Below are positions 1 to 10,885 of a stretch of 64,000 bases of DNA, in pieces. The stretch spans positions 62,001 to 126,000 of the forward strand of contig JAMYHL010000026.1 in the NCBI GenBank assembly GCA_025531455.1. The letters are read 5' to 3'. A program made the position numbers and the translations under genes. The notes under the pieces were generated by a model. It worked only from the letters and a program-made list of their open reading frames with translations. It did no database searches and was not told the DNA's origin. Source of the stretch: Apiotrichum sp. Y4204 (taxonomy: Eukaryota > Basidiomycota > Tremellomycetes > Trichosporonales > Trichosporonaceae). Position 1 is the first letter of the stretch. Every line of letters starts with the position of its first letter.

Positions 1-39
1 TCCTGTCTTGTTCCCGTAGCTGATCGTGATCAGCAAGTA

Positions 40-1753
40 ATGGGCCGTGTCACCGAATTCTTGCGCAAGAGCCTGCTTATCAGCATCAAAGAGATGGCAG
101 CAATGGGGTTTACCACCCTCACTCCAGCCCTTTACTACGCTGTGGACCGGCAGTTTCGCGACTGCTGCGCGAACGCTGTTACAGTGCGCAGGCAGCGCGA
201 TGGCATGGTAGGGCTCTATCTCGTTGCTGCTAGCATTGGCAGCCCGCCGCCCGCTCAGCTTCCGCTCGACGTGCTCCTTTACGCGTCGCGTGACATGTAC
301 GTCGCCTGGCTGGCAGCGGCTATCAAGTATTTTGCGGACCTTCGCCCACTGGTGGTTAGCAACGTCGCGCGTGCCGAACTGGACGGGGAAATCACCGTAA
401 GTACTCGAGTGTTTGATCATCGCCCTAACATGGCAGGCACTTGAGCTGTTCGTCGCGACCGCAGTTGTCGTGCATCATCTGCACGCCTACCTCATGATTG
501 CCCAGGTATGTTTCGCAGAACGGTTTGCAGCAACGCTAACCCAATAGGCCGTTGCTCTCGGTCCTGCTGCCGCTCCGATGGTGCGGCCCCCCGTCTTTGA
601 TGATATTGGAGTCTTCGCGTCCCAACCTGAGGCGCCTGGGCTCATGGGTTTCTACCCTGAAAATGCGGTGGCTCCGGCACTGATGGCTTCCGAGGTGGAG
701 CCCGTCGTTCTTAATGATAATACATTGATCGCGGCCCAACCCGAGAGAGTCATCGAGGAGTTCGAAGACAATGTGATGGCCTCGGCGGCGGTGGCTTTTG
801 AGAGGCAGCCCCCTGTGATCTATCAAAACGCGAGGCCCGCTGCCCAGCCTGAGGCACGGGAATACTTCGATTTCTACTTTGATAGTGCGGCAGCGTTGTC
901 GCCGGTGCCTTCCGAGGTGGAGCCCGCCGTCATTGATCAGAACGAGATGCTCGCTGCCTCGCCTGAGGAAGTCTTAAATTTCTTTCCTGACAATGCGACG
1001 GCCCCGGCGCCCGTTTTCTTTTCCGATCATGGAATGGCCCCGGCGCCGGTGTCTTTCGAGATGCAGCCGGCCGTGTTCGATCGGAACGGGAATCTCGATG
1101 CCGAGCCTGGAGTCTTCAATCTCTTCGCCGAGGATGAGATGACCACTGCCGCATGGGAGGTCACCAACACATCTGATGACTTCCCGGCTCGCTCACTCGA
1201 GGTGCAAACCCGCGTCTCCAGTGTGAGGGTAGCGCCCCCCTATGAAAGCACAGTCTCAACCTTTGGAGCCACTGTCGAGGCCACCGCCGTGGAGAATGGA
1301 CCCAGCTCAAGTGTTTCCCTCTCTTCATCGGCACACGCCATCTGGAACCAGATGCTCCAGCCATCCCCGGAGGTGTATGCTCCCCTGAGCGTATGGCCGT
1401 GTTCGCCGCTTTCGGTCGCATGTGCTGGGCTGTCAACCTCCCCGCGGGTCTCGACGCCCAGGTCTTCCTCTGAAACGTCGACCTCGGAGAGTTACACATC
1501 TGATTATTCTTCCCCCTCAGCAGTGACCGACTACACGCTCTTTACCCCAACAGACTTGAATTCAGCCAACTCCGATTGCGAGATCGAGTTCCCTTCCGTG
1601 CCCGCGTTCGAGATTGAGATCACACCGTCCGTTCCTGATCTCACGGTTTTTGATCTCGCGAGGCCGGAGTTCGACGGCAGCAGAGGGACTGAATTAGAGA
1701 TTGAGACTCCATCTTATGACGGCGACGTTGACTCCGACATGTCGGACTATTAG
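40..1753 (+). CDS. Acidic repeat-containing protein of unknown function, probably 5'-incomplete
   Basis: Exons 40-396, 437-505 and 548-1753 join in phase 0 across introns of 40 and 42 nt with GTAAGT and GTATGT donors. Read from the ATG at 40 the protein has 543 residues, but the frame stays open to base 1 and a possible acceptor (TAG) ends at 19, so the true start may lie outside the window. Residues about 1-145 are mixed and partly hydrophobic. Residues about 154-340 hold roughly five degenerate copies of a 36-residue unit built around (V/M/R)-(E/Q)-P-x-V and later (A/S)-x-P-E. The rest is Ser/Thr-rich, then acidic, ending in a D/S-rich tail. No signal peptide, enzyme motif or known domain is seen. 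The gene model is likely real; its function is unknown. Confidence 0.6.
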
Positions 1754-2102
1754 AGGCGGTATGACAGAAGCACGGGCTGGTGGGGCTGAAGCTGATGAAG
1801 ACGGCGAGCAGTGAATATAGAAGGTTATTTCCATGAGCAGTACTGTTTAGTTGTCATAATTTCTCCTGTTATTGTATTTGCGTTTGCCCATCTGATGCAG
1901 CAGCACTCATCTGTGAGCAAGTAGCAGAGCATAGACGTCCGACAACCTACTGATCTAATTTCTTGTTGTGAGAAGAGTGTGAGCAGCCCGCACGTGGGCG
2001 GCAAGCCATCATGGTAAGAGAAATGAGAATGTCGATTCTGCATCCCCCGCGTATACAACATACCTATCCTCCCATCCAACCCCCCCTCCCTCTTGTTCCC
2101 GT
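1754..2102. other. Intergenic, convergent 3' ends
   Basis: This is the shared downstream region of two convergent genes. It holds a C/T-rich stretch at about 2064-2100 and nothing else I can support. Confidence 0.5.
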
Positions 2103-2590
2103 CTACGCCGCCATGATTTCATCAATGCGCTCCATCAAGTACTGGACGATCCCATCCGGACCAACTTGGACCTGGAGGCCAGTCGGGATGGCGTGCGTCT
2201 TGATCCCCGGGACAGTCTCGCGGGCAATGAGCTGGATCTCCTCCTGCTGCTCCGGCGTCCACTGCTGGTTAGTAAGGAGACGGCAGGGATTTGCGTACCA
2301 TGGAAGCGCAGAACTGTGATGTCAGCTGTGTCTTCTTGAGACACACCGATGAAGCCTCTGGACACCATCAAGTAGCTTCTTAGAGCCTATTCATGGCCAC
2401 TCACAAGAATCCCAGGTGCCGGCTGGACACTCTCAAGGAGAGGCTTGACGCCCTCAATTGTCGTCGAGTTGCCAGCGTGCACGATCGTGTAACGGTCCTT
2501 GACGTTCTCGATAACTGTGCCGATCACCTTGGCTGCGCGGTCGGGCGCAGTGTTCACCGAGACCAGGTTGACAACTTTGCTTGAGGCCAT
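2103..2590 (-). CDS. Small conserved-looking protein of unknown function (119 aa)
   Basis: On the minus strand, exon 1 is 2590-2405 (62 codons, ending at a GTGAGT donor), exon 2 is only 15 nt (2313-2299, encoding FCASM) and exon 3 is 2261-2103. The last intron is 37 nt; an alternative acceptor 3 nt earlier would add one Gln. Without the 15-nt exon the last exon cannot be read in frame, which is the main support for it. The protein has no signal peptide or membrane segment. Its first half (SKVVNLVSVNTAPDRAAK) and its acidic, amphipathic C-terminus (WTPEQQEEIQ onward) look like a compact soluble alpha/beta protein. I recognise no family. It is divergent from the FAH-family gene across 374 bp. 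Confidence 0.7.
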
Positions 2591-2964
2591 TTCGAGCACT
2601 GTGACGAGGATAGAAGCGAACGAGAAAAGTGGTGTCGCTGCTGGATTATCATGGTGCACCCCGGCCATTCACATCAGCACCTCTGTCTGCCGTGTCGCAA
2701 TGGATCGGATTTCCGGAGATCCCACAGCCGAAGGACGCTGGTGACGGCTGTGATGGCTTATCAATTATCTGAGGAAAATCACCGCACAGAAGTAAACTCG
2801 CCGCTCATATCCGACGACCGTGGCCGCCAGTTGCCGGGCCGGATCTCCGACTCGAGGCCCACCAAGCCACTGGGGGTAAATGGCTGCATTCCACACTACA
2901 CACAACCCACCTCCCTATCTGAGCGTTTGCTTCTTCTCTCTCAATGCTTCCAAGTTTGCGCGCC
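2591..2964. other. Divergent promoter region
   Basis: This 374-bp gap separates two divergent start codons and should hold both promoters. I see no clear TATA box or repeat. Confidence 0.5.
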
Positions 2965-4133
2965 ATGTCCTCGTACGCCCGCCTCATACGCTTTGTCCCC
3001 CGATCTGGCGGTGCGCCGCTGATCGGCGAGCCTGTCGACGCGTCTGTGGATGTCGGCCTTGCGAGCTATGCCGGCGACAAGATTGAAGTCGACGTCTTCT
3101 CCGGCTCGTCGATTCTCGCCCCGGGAGAGCGTACCGGCAAGAAGGAGCTCGTGGAGCGCGTCCTGTCGCCGCTTGCTGCACGTGAGGTTGGGACCATCCG
3201 CTGTATTGGGTTGAACGTGAGTGCGCGAGTGCCTTGGCGAACAAGAGATTGCCGGATCGTCGAATTGGCGGATCCCCAGATCGTCTGGTTGTTACTGGCT
3301 ACAGGGGCTTTAGCTAACGACAGTACGCGTCGCACGCCAACGAAGTCAACATGGCAATCCCCACCGTCCCGACTGTCTTCATGAAGCCCGCCCAGGCGAT
3401 TGCCGATCCATTCCCCGCACCGACGATCATTCCCCGCGCCTTCGTTAAGGACAATGCTGCCGACTACGAGTCTGAACTGGTGCTCGTCATTGGCAAGGAC
3501 GCGAAGAATGTCACCGAGGAGGAGGCGATGGACTACCTTCTTGGGTGAGTGGGCTGCTCCAGCTGTTCCCCTAGGAGGGACAGGCTCGGAGGGGCTTTCC
3601 AGCTTGCGTTGCTCTGGGAGAAGACCGCCCGCGTTTCGATGCCACAGCTCTAACCTCAGCTACACCGCATGCAACGACGTCTCGTCCCGCGTGCAGCAGT
3701 TTGCCACCTCGCAATGGTCGTTCTCCAAGTCGTTCGACGGCGCCTGCCCTATTGGTCCCGCATTCGTCCACCGCGACGCTATCAAGAACATTAAGGAGGT
3801 TGGCATCGAGGGCATTTTGGACGGTCAAGTGGTGCAGAAGAGCACCATGGAGTGAGTTTTGCGACGTGATGGCATGGGCGATGACATGAACCCTTCATCA
3901 TCTCGCTCCTTTCACTGACACGCAGCGACCTCATCTTCTCCGTCCCGAAGATCATCTCCTTCCTCTCGCAGGGCAGCACGCTCCCTGCCGGCACCGTCAT
4001 TATCACCGGTACCCCTGCGGGCGTTGGATGGGTCCGCAAGCCCCGTACTCTCCTGCACGATGGAGCCGAGTTCCGTGTCTCCATCACCCATGGCGTCGGC
4101 ACTCTTATCAACAAGATTGTTGAAGAGAAGTAG
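2965..4133 (+). CDS. Fumarylacetoacetate hydrolase (FAH) family enzyme
   Basis: Exons 2965-3216, 3324-3544, 3660-3851 and 3926-4133 join in frame to 290 residues, the usual size of the short FAHD1/YcgM type. Family landmarks are CIGLNYASHANEVN, then a P-x-VFMKP segment, the DYESELVLVIGK metal-ligand segment (two acidic residues spaced by one), GYTACNDVSSR, the WSFSKSFDGACPIGP block and a late TGTPAGVG turn. Known members are cytosolic or mitochondrial Mg/Mn-dependent C-C hydrolases or decarboxylases acting on acylpyruvate-like acids; the actual substrate cannot be read from sequence. An in-frame ATG at 2944 would add seven residues; the start at 2965 (MSSYARLIRF) fits the family better. It is tail to tail with the MDR oxidoreductase. 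Confidence 0.92.
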
Positions 4134-4315
4134 AAGTTTAGGGCTATATGGATTGTCTACTACATACACGACTGGTGCTTGAAGCTGTTAATCATGGAGA
4201 TGCTGACTGCTGACCCACGCCCACTCAGCACCGTCACCATTTGAGTCAAAATGTGACCACATGTACTGCAACTACCATGTCACATCTCATCACTGCATAC
4301 AACCTGTCACTAGAT

Positions 4316-5443
4316 CTAAAGCTTGGAAGGGGACGGCGGGCGGGTCTCGATCTCCACGGCGAGCTTTCCAAAGTTGCGGCCATCGCGCATGATGTCGAAG
4401 AGGCCGTTGAGTCCCTCAAGGTTGGTGAGGCCCTTGGACACCGAGCTGACGACGGGGTGGATCTTGTGCTTGTCGACAAACGCGAGCATGTCACGGAACT
4501 CCTGGTGCGAGCCCATGGTGGATCCGCGGAGGTCAACGTTGGCAAGGACGGCCTGCATGAGCCAGTCGGCCTTGGGGCCCACGGTCATGCCGTACTGCGA
4601 GATGACACCTCCAGGGCGGAGGAGACGGACACCCTTGCTCACAATGTCGCCGCCGGCGCCATCGACGATCGCGTCGAGGTACGGCCTGTCCTTGGGGAGG
4701 AGCGCCTTGAGCTCCTTGTCCCACGACGCCGATTTGTAGCTGACGCCGCCCTTGGCGCCGAGCTTCTTGGCCTTCTCCAGCTTCTCGTCCGATCCCGAGG
4801 TGACGTACACGTTGCAGCCCATTGCAACAGCAAACTGGAGGACCGTGATGGCGACACCGCCGCCGATGCCCGTGATGAGGATGTTCTTTCCCGGCTGCGC
4901 GGCTCCCGACTTGGTCACGAATGCACGCCAGCCAGTCAGGCCGCCGAGGGAGATGGAGGCCGCCTCTACGGGCGAGAGGTGCTCGGGCGCGAGCTCGACC
5001 TCGCCCTCAGGCAGGACCATGTAGTCGCGGGCGGTTCCCGAGTCCGAGTGGACGCAGCCGCCGGCCACATGGAAGTTCTCCTTGGGGTCCGGGCCGATGG
5101 GGTCGTTTTTCCATCCGCGCATCGGGGCGACGATGACGGAACGGTTCAGCAGCTCCTTGCGCTTCACGTCGGGGCCGAGCTCGACGACCGTGCCGCTGCC
5201 GTCGGCCATGAGCGCATTCTCAAACGAGATACCAGGGTACAGCGCCTGGCGGATGAAGAGGTCCCTGTGGTTGAGCGCCGCGGCCTTGATACGGACGAGC
5301 ACCTCGCCCGGGCCTGGCTTCGGGATTGGCACCTCCCGCAACTTGAGCCTAGATGTCAGCGCTGACAGTCGACACGGTACCTACGGGTAGTAGACCTTTC
5401 CGGGCTTTCCTTCAGTCTTCTCTACGTGGAGCTCGTACGGCAT
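4316..5443 (-). CDS. MDR-superfamily NAD(P)H oxidoreductase (zinc-type alcohol dehydrogenase-like)
   Basis: Exon 1 is 5443-5385 (starting MPYELHVEKTEGKPG) and exon 2 is 5348-4316, separated by a 36-nt intron; the protein has 363 residues. The GroES-like N-terminal half has PGPGEVLVRIKAAALNHRDL and MADGSGTVVELG; the Rossmann half has the nucleotide-binding GIGGGVAITVLQFAVAMG. This matches fungal 'zinc-type alcohol dehydrogenase-like' proteins, relatives of quinone oxidoreductases. The structural-zinc Cys cluster of classical alcohol dehydrogenases is not seen, so a zinc-independent reductase is more likely. Substrate is unknown. It diverges from the arsenite methyltransferase gene at 6120, so co-regulation is possible but unproved. 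A 374-codon open frame on the opposite strand is a shadow of this gene. Confidence 0.92.
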
Positions 5444-5954
5444 GGTGATCGTCTGGTCTATGGGAAAGTGTTGTTGCGAACTGTCGTCTTATGGAGAATT
5501 GTGATGGGAGAGGGTGGTGAGGTGGTGCGGGGAGCTGAATGCGCAGATAGTTGATTACTCATGGAGGTCGTCACCGGCTAAGTGCGATGGTGGAGAGCGG
5601 CTTTCGGTTAACTGGGGGTGTGTGGAGTGGAGGTGGCGTCACCAGGAATGATACCGAACTCATGCTGGAGCGGCGTGGAGGAAGCCGAGTCACCGGCCGT
5701 TCTACCCCCGCGTCAGTCGGGCTGGCGACTCTCGCTTGTCGTCCATGATCGTCCAGCGATCCAGCTCACAACAACCACAAGATAAACATTATTATTCAGC
5801 TCTGAGGAATTCGAAAGTTGTGTTGAAACAATTCAAATTCTGGCTCTCAGGAGGATGCTTTTTGAACTTCCATGAAGCTGACGACGCGAACTCCCCGCGA
5901 CAGCCGGGGGGAGCGCCCTTCACCGTTACTTCGTTCAATTTGAATTTGACCCTG

Positions 5955-6011
5955 AATTTGATGATCTACAGACACTCAATTCGATGATCCGCAATGTCGA
6001 ATTCGATGATC
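5955..6011 (+). promoter_or_regulatory. Three evenly spaced direct repeats upstream of the arsenite methyltransferase gene
   Basis: The 12-mer AATTYGATGATC occurs at 5955-5966, 5978-5989 and 6000-6011, with start-to-start spacing of 23 and 22 bp, close to two helical turns. Further AATTTGA half-copies lie just upstream at 5935-5950. The array ends about 30 bp before the TATA element at 6041. Position and regular spacing suggest an operator for a DNA-binding regulator; its identity and any arsenic response are inference. Confidence 0.6.
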
Positions 6012-6040
6012 AGCGGGGAACACATGCCAACATACTGGGC

Positions 6041-6046
6041 ATATAA
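6041..6046 (+). promoter_or_regulatory. TATA element of the arsenite methyltransferase gene
   Basis: ATATAAGAGA lies 79 bp before the start codon in an otherwise GC-rich setting, directly downstream of the repeat array. This is a good position for a fungal core promoter. Confidence 0.6.
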
Positions 6047-6119
6047 GAGAAACAAACGCGTTGTCGTGTCCTTCATACCGTCTCGCCTCCCATCGTACCC
6101 TTGCGTCTGATACATAACC

Positions 6120-7125
6120 ATGAGTACGTCTACCATGGCCTTCCTTGCTGACCCTAGGCTGCTGCGCCCCCACCAACGGTACCGCTACCAAGTGCGGTAC
6201 TGCCGCTTCCCCCACCCCCGCCACCGACAAGAAGTGCTGCGCCGACCCCGCCGCCTGTGTCGACAAGAAGTGCGGCGCCTCTTCTACCGATGAGACGACG
6301 CGCAACATGGTGCGCGACGCTTACGGATCCGCCGTCACCAAGGTGTTCGGCGACGCTTCCGGCGAGACGCGCTCGTCCTGCTGCGGTGCCAAGGCCACCG
6401 TCCTCAGCGGCGTCGACCCCATCACCAAGGACCTGTACAGCGCGACGGAGGCGTCGGAGGTTCCTGCCGAGGCCCTTCTCGCGTCGTTCGGATGCGGCAA
6501 CCCCACTGCCCTTGCCGCTCTCGAGGCCGGACAGGTCGTGCTCGACCTTGGTTCCGGCGGTGGCATCGACGTTATTCTCTCCGCGAAGCGTGTCGGCCCG
6601 ACCGGCAAGGCGTACGGTCTCGACATGACCGACGAGATGCTCACGCTCGCCCGCAAGAATGCCGAGACCGCGGGATGCACCAATGTCGAGTTCCTCAAGG
6701 GCCACATTGAGCAGATCCCCCTCCCCGACGCCTCGGTGGACGTCATCATCTCCAACTGCGTCATCAACCTCTCCCCCGACAAGGACGCGACGCTCGCCGA
6801 GGCGTTCCGTGTTCTCCGCCCCGGAGGCCGTTTTGCCGTCTCGGACATTGTCCTCGCGCGTGCACTGAGCCCAGCCACGCAGCGCAGCCTCGAGCTCTGG
6901 GCGGGTTGCATCGCCGGTGCGCTCCTCAAGAGCGACTACGAGGCCAAGCTCGCCGCCGCGGGCTTCACCGCGATCGACCTTGAGCCCACAAGGGTTTACT
7001 CGGCCGAGGACGCGCGCGAGATTGTTTCGTGCACCAGCGCCGAGCCTAAGGACGCTGAGGAGCAACTCAAGGCCATTGACGGTGCCGCGATGAGCTGCTT
7101 CATCCGCGCGACCAAGCCTCTGTGA
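6120..7125 (+). CDS. arsM: Arsenite S-adenosylmethionine methyltransferase (ArsM/AS3MT type)
   Basis: A 4-nt first coding exon (6120-6123, ATGA) is spliced over a 34-nt intron to 6158-7125, giving 323 residues beginning MSCCAPTNG. The enzyme methylates trivalent arsenic with SAM in the cytosol. The SAM-binding motif I is [12 protein letters not shown] (about 129-140). Cysteines expected to bind As(III) are present: SSCCG (C76, C77), [10 protein letters not shown] (C202) and AGCIAGAL (C252), and the last two are 50 residues apart as in characterised ArsM enzymes. [12 protein letters not shown] and [15 protein letters not shown] are also diagnostic. The N-terminus holds seven more Cys (3, 4, 14, 28, 29, 35, 40) in a low-complexity tail. 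The domain resembles bacterial and algal ArsM more than animal AS3MT; any transfer history is inference. Confidence 0.95.
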
Positions 7126-7289
7126 AGCTTTTGTAACCTGTAATCATCAACATGTCCCAGCATGCAATGCATTAGTCTTGATACTATGTACAACGCGCAA
7201 CGCAGAAGTGAGAAAATAAGACATGCCATTTGGCAAGGTCATCAATGAAGCGCTCCCAAAGCGCCAGTCGCTAGCCGTCCAGCTCTGGC

Positions 7290-9099
7290 TCATTCCCTGA
7301 TGGTTGGCTCGCCAGGGATGTTGTTTCTCCACGGACGTCCACCAGCGGGGTTCGCATCCGCAGGTGACGCCAGCTGTTGGTCGGTGTATCCCCCCATGAG
7401 GGTCTGAGCCTCGGCACGCGGCTGGTGGGCGGCCTGGAACGATACCGGGTCCGGATTCGTGACTGAAAGACGGGATCCACGGGCACCGTTTGAGCCCGCA
7501 AGCGACTCGTGACCCTCGCGCAGGTAGTCGGGGTTGAGGTCTTGTCCGAGCGGGTACATCGCTGCCGGCGCGGCGGGGTAGTGGTTCAGTGATGAGCCCG
7601 ACTTGTCTGGCGACATGAGGCGCTGGACCGACTCGCCGCTGGGCGTGAGGAACGGCTGCATCTCGGTCGGACTGCGCGGCTGGTCTGACGAGAGGCGGGG
7701 CAGGACGGGTGGGGCGTGTTCCGGCGGCTGCGGGAACGGAGCATACTGGTCTGCCAGCCAGGAGGTCTGGCCACTGTCCATTGGCGTGCCGTTGCCGCGT
7801 GCAGCTGTTGTCAGCACCAATGCGGAAAGAGAGACTTACATGTCTGCGGGTAGGGCCCGTTCGCGCTGTGGTGGCCGCCGACGTCAAAGGACATTGGACG
7901 TGCTGATTTCCTCGAGCGCCGTTTGCGCAGATACCAGAGACCGATGATGAGCCCGACGAGGACGAGGAGCCCGACACCAGATCCAACAGCTGCACCGACG
8001 ATCTGCCCTGTGCTCATCCCTCGTGATGATGATGAGTCGGGGCGCTTAACGTTCCTGTAACGGTCAGCATCAGTTTGGGTGTCGGACTCTGGAATAGCAA
8101 CTCACGACAAGCCAGAATAGAAAGAAACGCTGCTTATTCCTCCCCCGCTCTGGTCCCATGGGAGCCACACCCCGTTCGACTCCCGCGACAACGTGTGAAT
8201 CCTGCTGGTGTACTGTTTCGTTGGGTTCAGCTGCATGAATGCGACGCGACCCTTGCCCCGGAATGTCCGACTGGCATTCACATTCCACACCATTGCGCTG
8301 CCGCCGTCGGTTGGTGTAACCTCGACGGTTACCACATTGTGATCGGGGCCGACAGTACCGTTGACGTAGAAAAACGACGTGTTGGTAGGGATAGTGAACG
8401 TCACAGCACTTCCGTTCGTACCAAAAACATGCGCGTACGCATCCGTGGTCGTCTGATTCGCCCCGGGCAACGCGTCAAGCATAGTCCAGTTACCTGTCCA
8501 GTTGAACCAGCCGTTCAAGCGTTTTTGGCTGAGGAGCGCGACAACTGAGAGCGTCGCGTCGTTCAGCGTCGGCCTGATGTTAGCTTCGATTCTCATATTT
8601 GAACGTACGCCTGGGTTTCCATCCCTGTCGTGACGACGAGCGAGTCCACCTCCCATGGGCCGCCCTTCGCAGGCGCGAAGACCGCCGAGTGATTCCCCCA
8701 CTCGAGCCCCGTTGCCGACCCAAGCAATCCGCTCTGCAAGCTGCCCCGCCCCACAGACTTCCCATCCACCACCAGCTGCGCGTCACCGTCCGCGGCATTC
8801 GCAGGTGACTTTCCGTACGCGTAGAACGCGTCGCCCTGGAATGCTGCGGACGCGGGAGGCGCAGACGCACTGTCGCCCTCGGACCACAGCGCGGATGCCC
8901 AAGAGACCGGCACGCCGAGGTACGGCTCGACGCCGTCCGTGTCAATCGTGTAGTTCCAGGTGCCGGCGAAGTTGCCTGTCGGATTCGAGTCGAAGGCAGC
9001 ATCCAGCGGGGTGAGGGTCAAGTTGAAGCGGACACTCGGCGCGCTGGCAGCTGTACTGGAACCGGCCAGGAGAGCTGCAGCGACTAATGGCAGCACCAT
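7290..9099 (-). CDS. Secreted type I membrane glycoprotein with single TM segment
   Basis: Exons 9099-8609, 8573-8106, 8054-7840 and 7804-7290 join in frame to 562 residues; two introns are 35 nt long. Residues 1-20 (MVLPLVAAALLAGSSTAASA) are a signal peptide. About 320 luminal or extracellular residues follow, rich in NxS/T sequons. A Ser run (DSSSSRG) leads to one membrane helix (about 340-365, GAAVGSGVGLLVLVGLIIGLW), a basic stop (YLRKRRSRK) and a 200-residue Pro/Ser-rich cytoplasmic tail. This architecture is common among basidiomycete wall-sensor or Axl2/SKG6-like surface proteins, but I cannot identify the ectodomain. A cell-surface or sensor role is inference from topology only. Confidence 0.82.
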
Positions 9100-10885
9100 G
9101 GTGGGGATGGTTGGTGTAGTGTAATGTCAATGTCAACAGCAAAACGATCCAGTAGCGAAAATCTCCACGGCCTGGTGGAACTTATCGTTTCTCGGCATGC
9201 ATGCAAAGCCGGAGGGTGCGTGAACGGACTGAATGGACGGGGGTCGCGCTAGACCGTCTGGTGGAAACACCTATTGCCAAGGTGCAAAACAAGCGTCGTC
9301 AGGGGGCGGGACAGAGCCTTCAGAGCTTGAGCGCGGCTGTTGTCCTCCGCGCCGACCGCGTCAAATACATGAGCGCCGGCCCTGGGACACATGGTACACA
9401 AAGTTCAGCTAATGCGTCCAACATAATGCTCGCGCGACGGTGAGTGACCTAAATCCTCCGTATCCGAAGCAAGAGCCAATCTGCTCTCGACGGTCAGGGC
9501 AACAGGCCTAGCTTTTGAGCAAAACACCCCCAAAAGAAGTGCAAACCTCATGTTCATCCCCAAACCCAGTCGATGACGGAGAATTCAGGCGATTCCAGCA
9601 TCCAAAGGGTCGCAGCCCCGTCCTGTTGCCTGGTTGGCTGTGTTTTATTGTTTCCCTTTTTGGGGTGGGGTTTCGGATTGCCCTCGGTCTTCACACTTCT
9701 TATCTCGATGCGTAGCTTTAGAAGCTTTACAATCTCAGCAGGTTCATATATCATCTCCTTGGGCTGCTCTACTTCACAAGCTCACACGCCTGCACTATTC
9801 CTTCTCACCTGTAATCTGATGAGAGAAAACACGACCCTCCCTGTGAAATGTACGGTCGCCCGATCCTCACCTAGTCATTCAGGAACCACACACCCCGATT
9901 CATAATGATTTCAGGTTCGATCTCGCCGTGGACCAATAGTGGGCGTCGATGTTTGCCGAAGGTGTAAACGAGAGACCGACCATTGTCGCTGGTCGCCATT
10001 TGCTTTGTCAACTTGGGCACTGACGAGCAGTTTGGTTAACAGACATGGACGCGTCCGTCGCCGTAGTGCTATCTAGTGCTACCACAGCTCTTCAATCTGG
10101 ACACTCACTAAGACGATGTACAGAGGACATCGAGCACAACATCACTGCAACCCGGCCCATTGATCCCATAATACATAACGACAGCCTGAGTGTTAAGCTG
10201 CGACGTTGGTCCCAAAAGGCCCAAACTCCACGTCTACACCTGCAAGGGAGAGATGTCGAGCTCGAGGCTCTCAGTTGTATCTGTCTCAGCCAACACATGC
10301 ACAGTGATCGGCTAGATTTCCGACCACTTCAGGTGTGCATCACTAACTTTGTCTGCTGCTGGCCGCTCTCGCCGTCCCCGTCCTTCAGAGGCTGGAAACG
10401 TCCTCTCCATTGCTCATTGGTTTCTCCGTCGCGTCGTTCTTCGATGTGTGGAGTATCGCATATCTGCAGAGACAACCCGACCCTCCCGGCCTCCATCTTC
10501 TCCGTGTCCGCCATGCTGCCTCCTCTCGGTGCCGTGCCGACCGCTGCCCAGGGCGTCGGCTGTCCGCGGCAGAAGTGGAGCGTTCTTGGGACAACTGAGT
10601 CCCTGCTTGGCATACTTGGCTGAGGCTGACCGATAGGCGCAACTATACTGCGCGACGATCATCGCTAGAGTCTGTGCTGTTATCGTCTGTTCGGTGTAAG
10701 TGATCTGGTTCTGGATTTCTGGGGGTCCCCGGCCGGGAAAGTAGGAGAATCATGTGGAACGGGGCGATTTGTCTGATCGTCGGTGCATAGTGATTGATGC
10801 TGTATCATGCTTCTGTATGTCTGTAGCTTGCGCTGGCGCGCTGGCGGCCGTCGAGGCCAAATTTAGATCCTCACGCACCTTGATG

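Larger units (their letters stand above)
5444..6119. promoter_or_regulatory. Divergent intergenic region, MDR oxidoreductase / arsenite methyltransferase
   Basis: This 676-bp gap carries the promoters of both genes. The half near the methyltransferase is AT-rich and contains the direct repeats and TATA element listed separately. Confidence 0.6.

Noticed and set aside
1161..1499. 112-codon minus-strand frame inside the first gene
   Set aside because: It is an opposite-strand shadow of the repeat-containing protein, with no independent support.
4241..5365. 374-codon plus-strand frame antisense to the MDR oxidoreductase
   Set aside because: It mirrors the codon bias of the real minus-strand gene; its translation has no domain and ignores the intron. 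The same applies to the long antisense frames at 6154-7065, 45410-46252 and 58492-59511.
10045..10623. 192-codon frame in the 9.1-12.3 kb gap
   Set aside because: Composition is mixed and Cys/Ser/Arg-rich, overlapping frames on both strands are equally long, and no family or intron pattern supports it.
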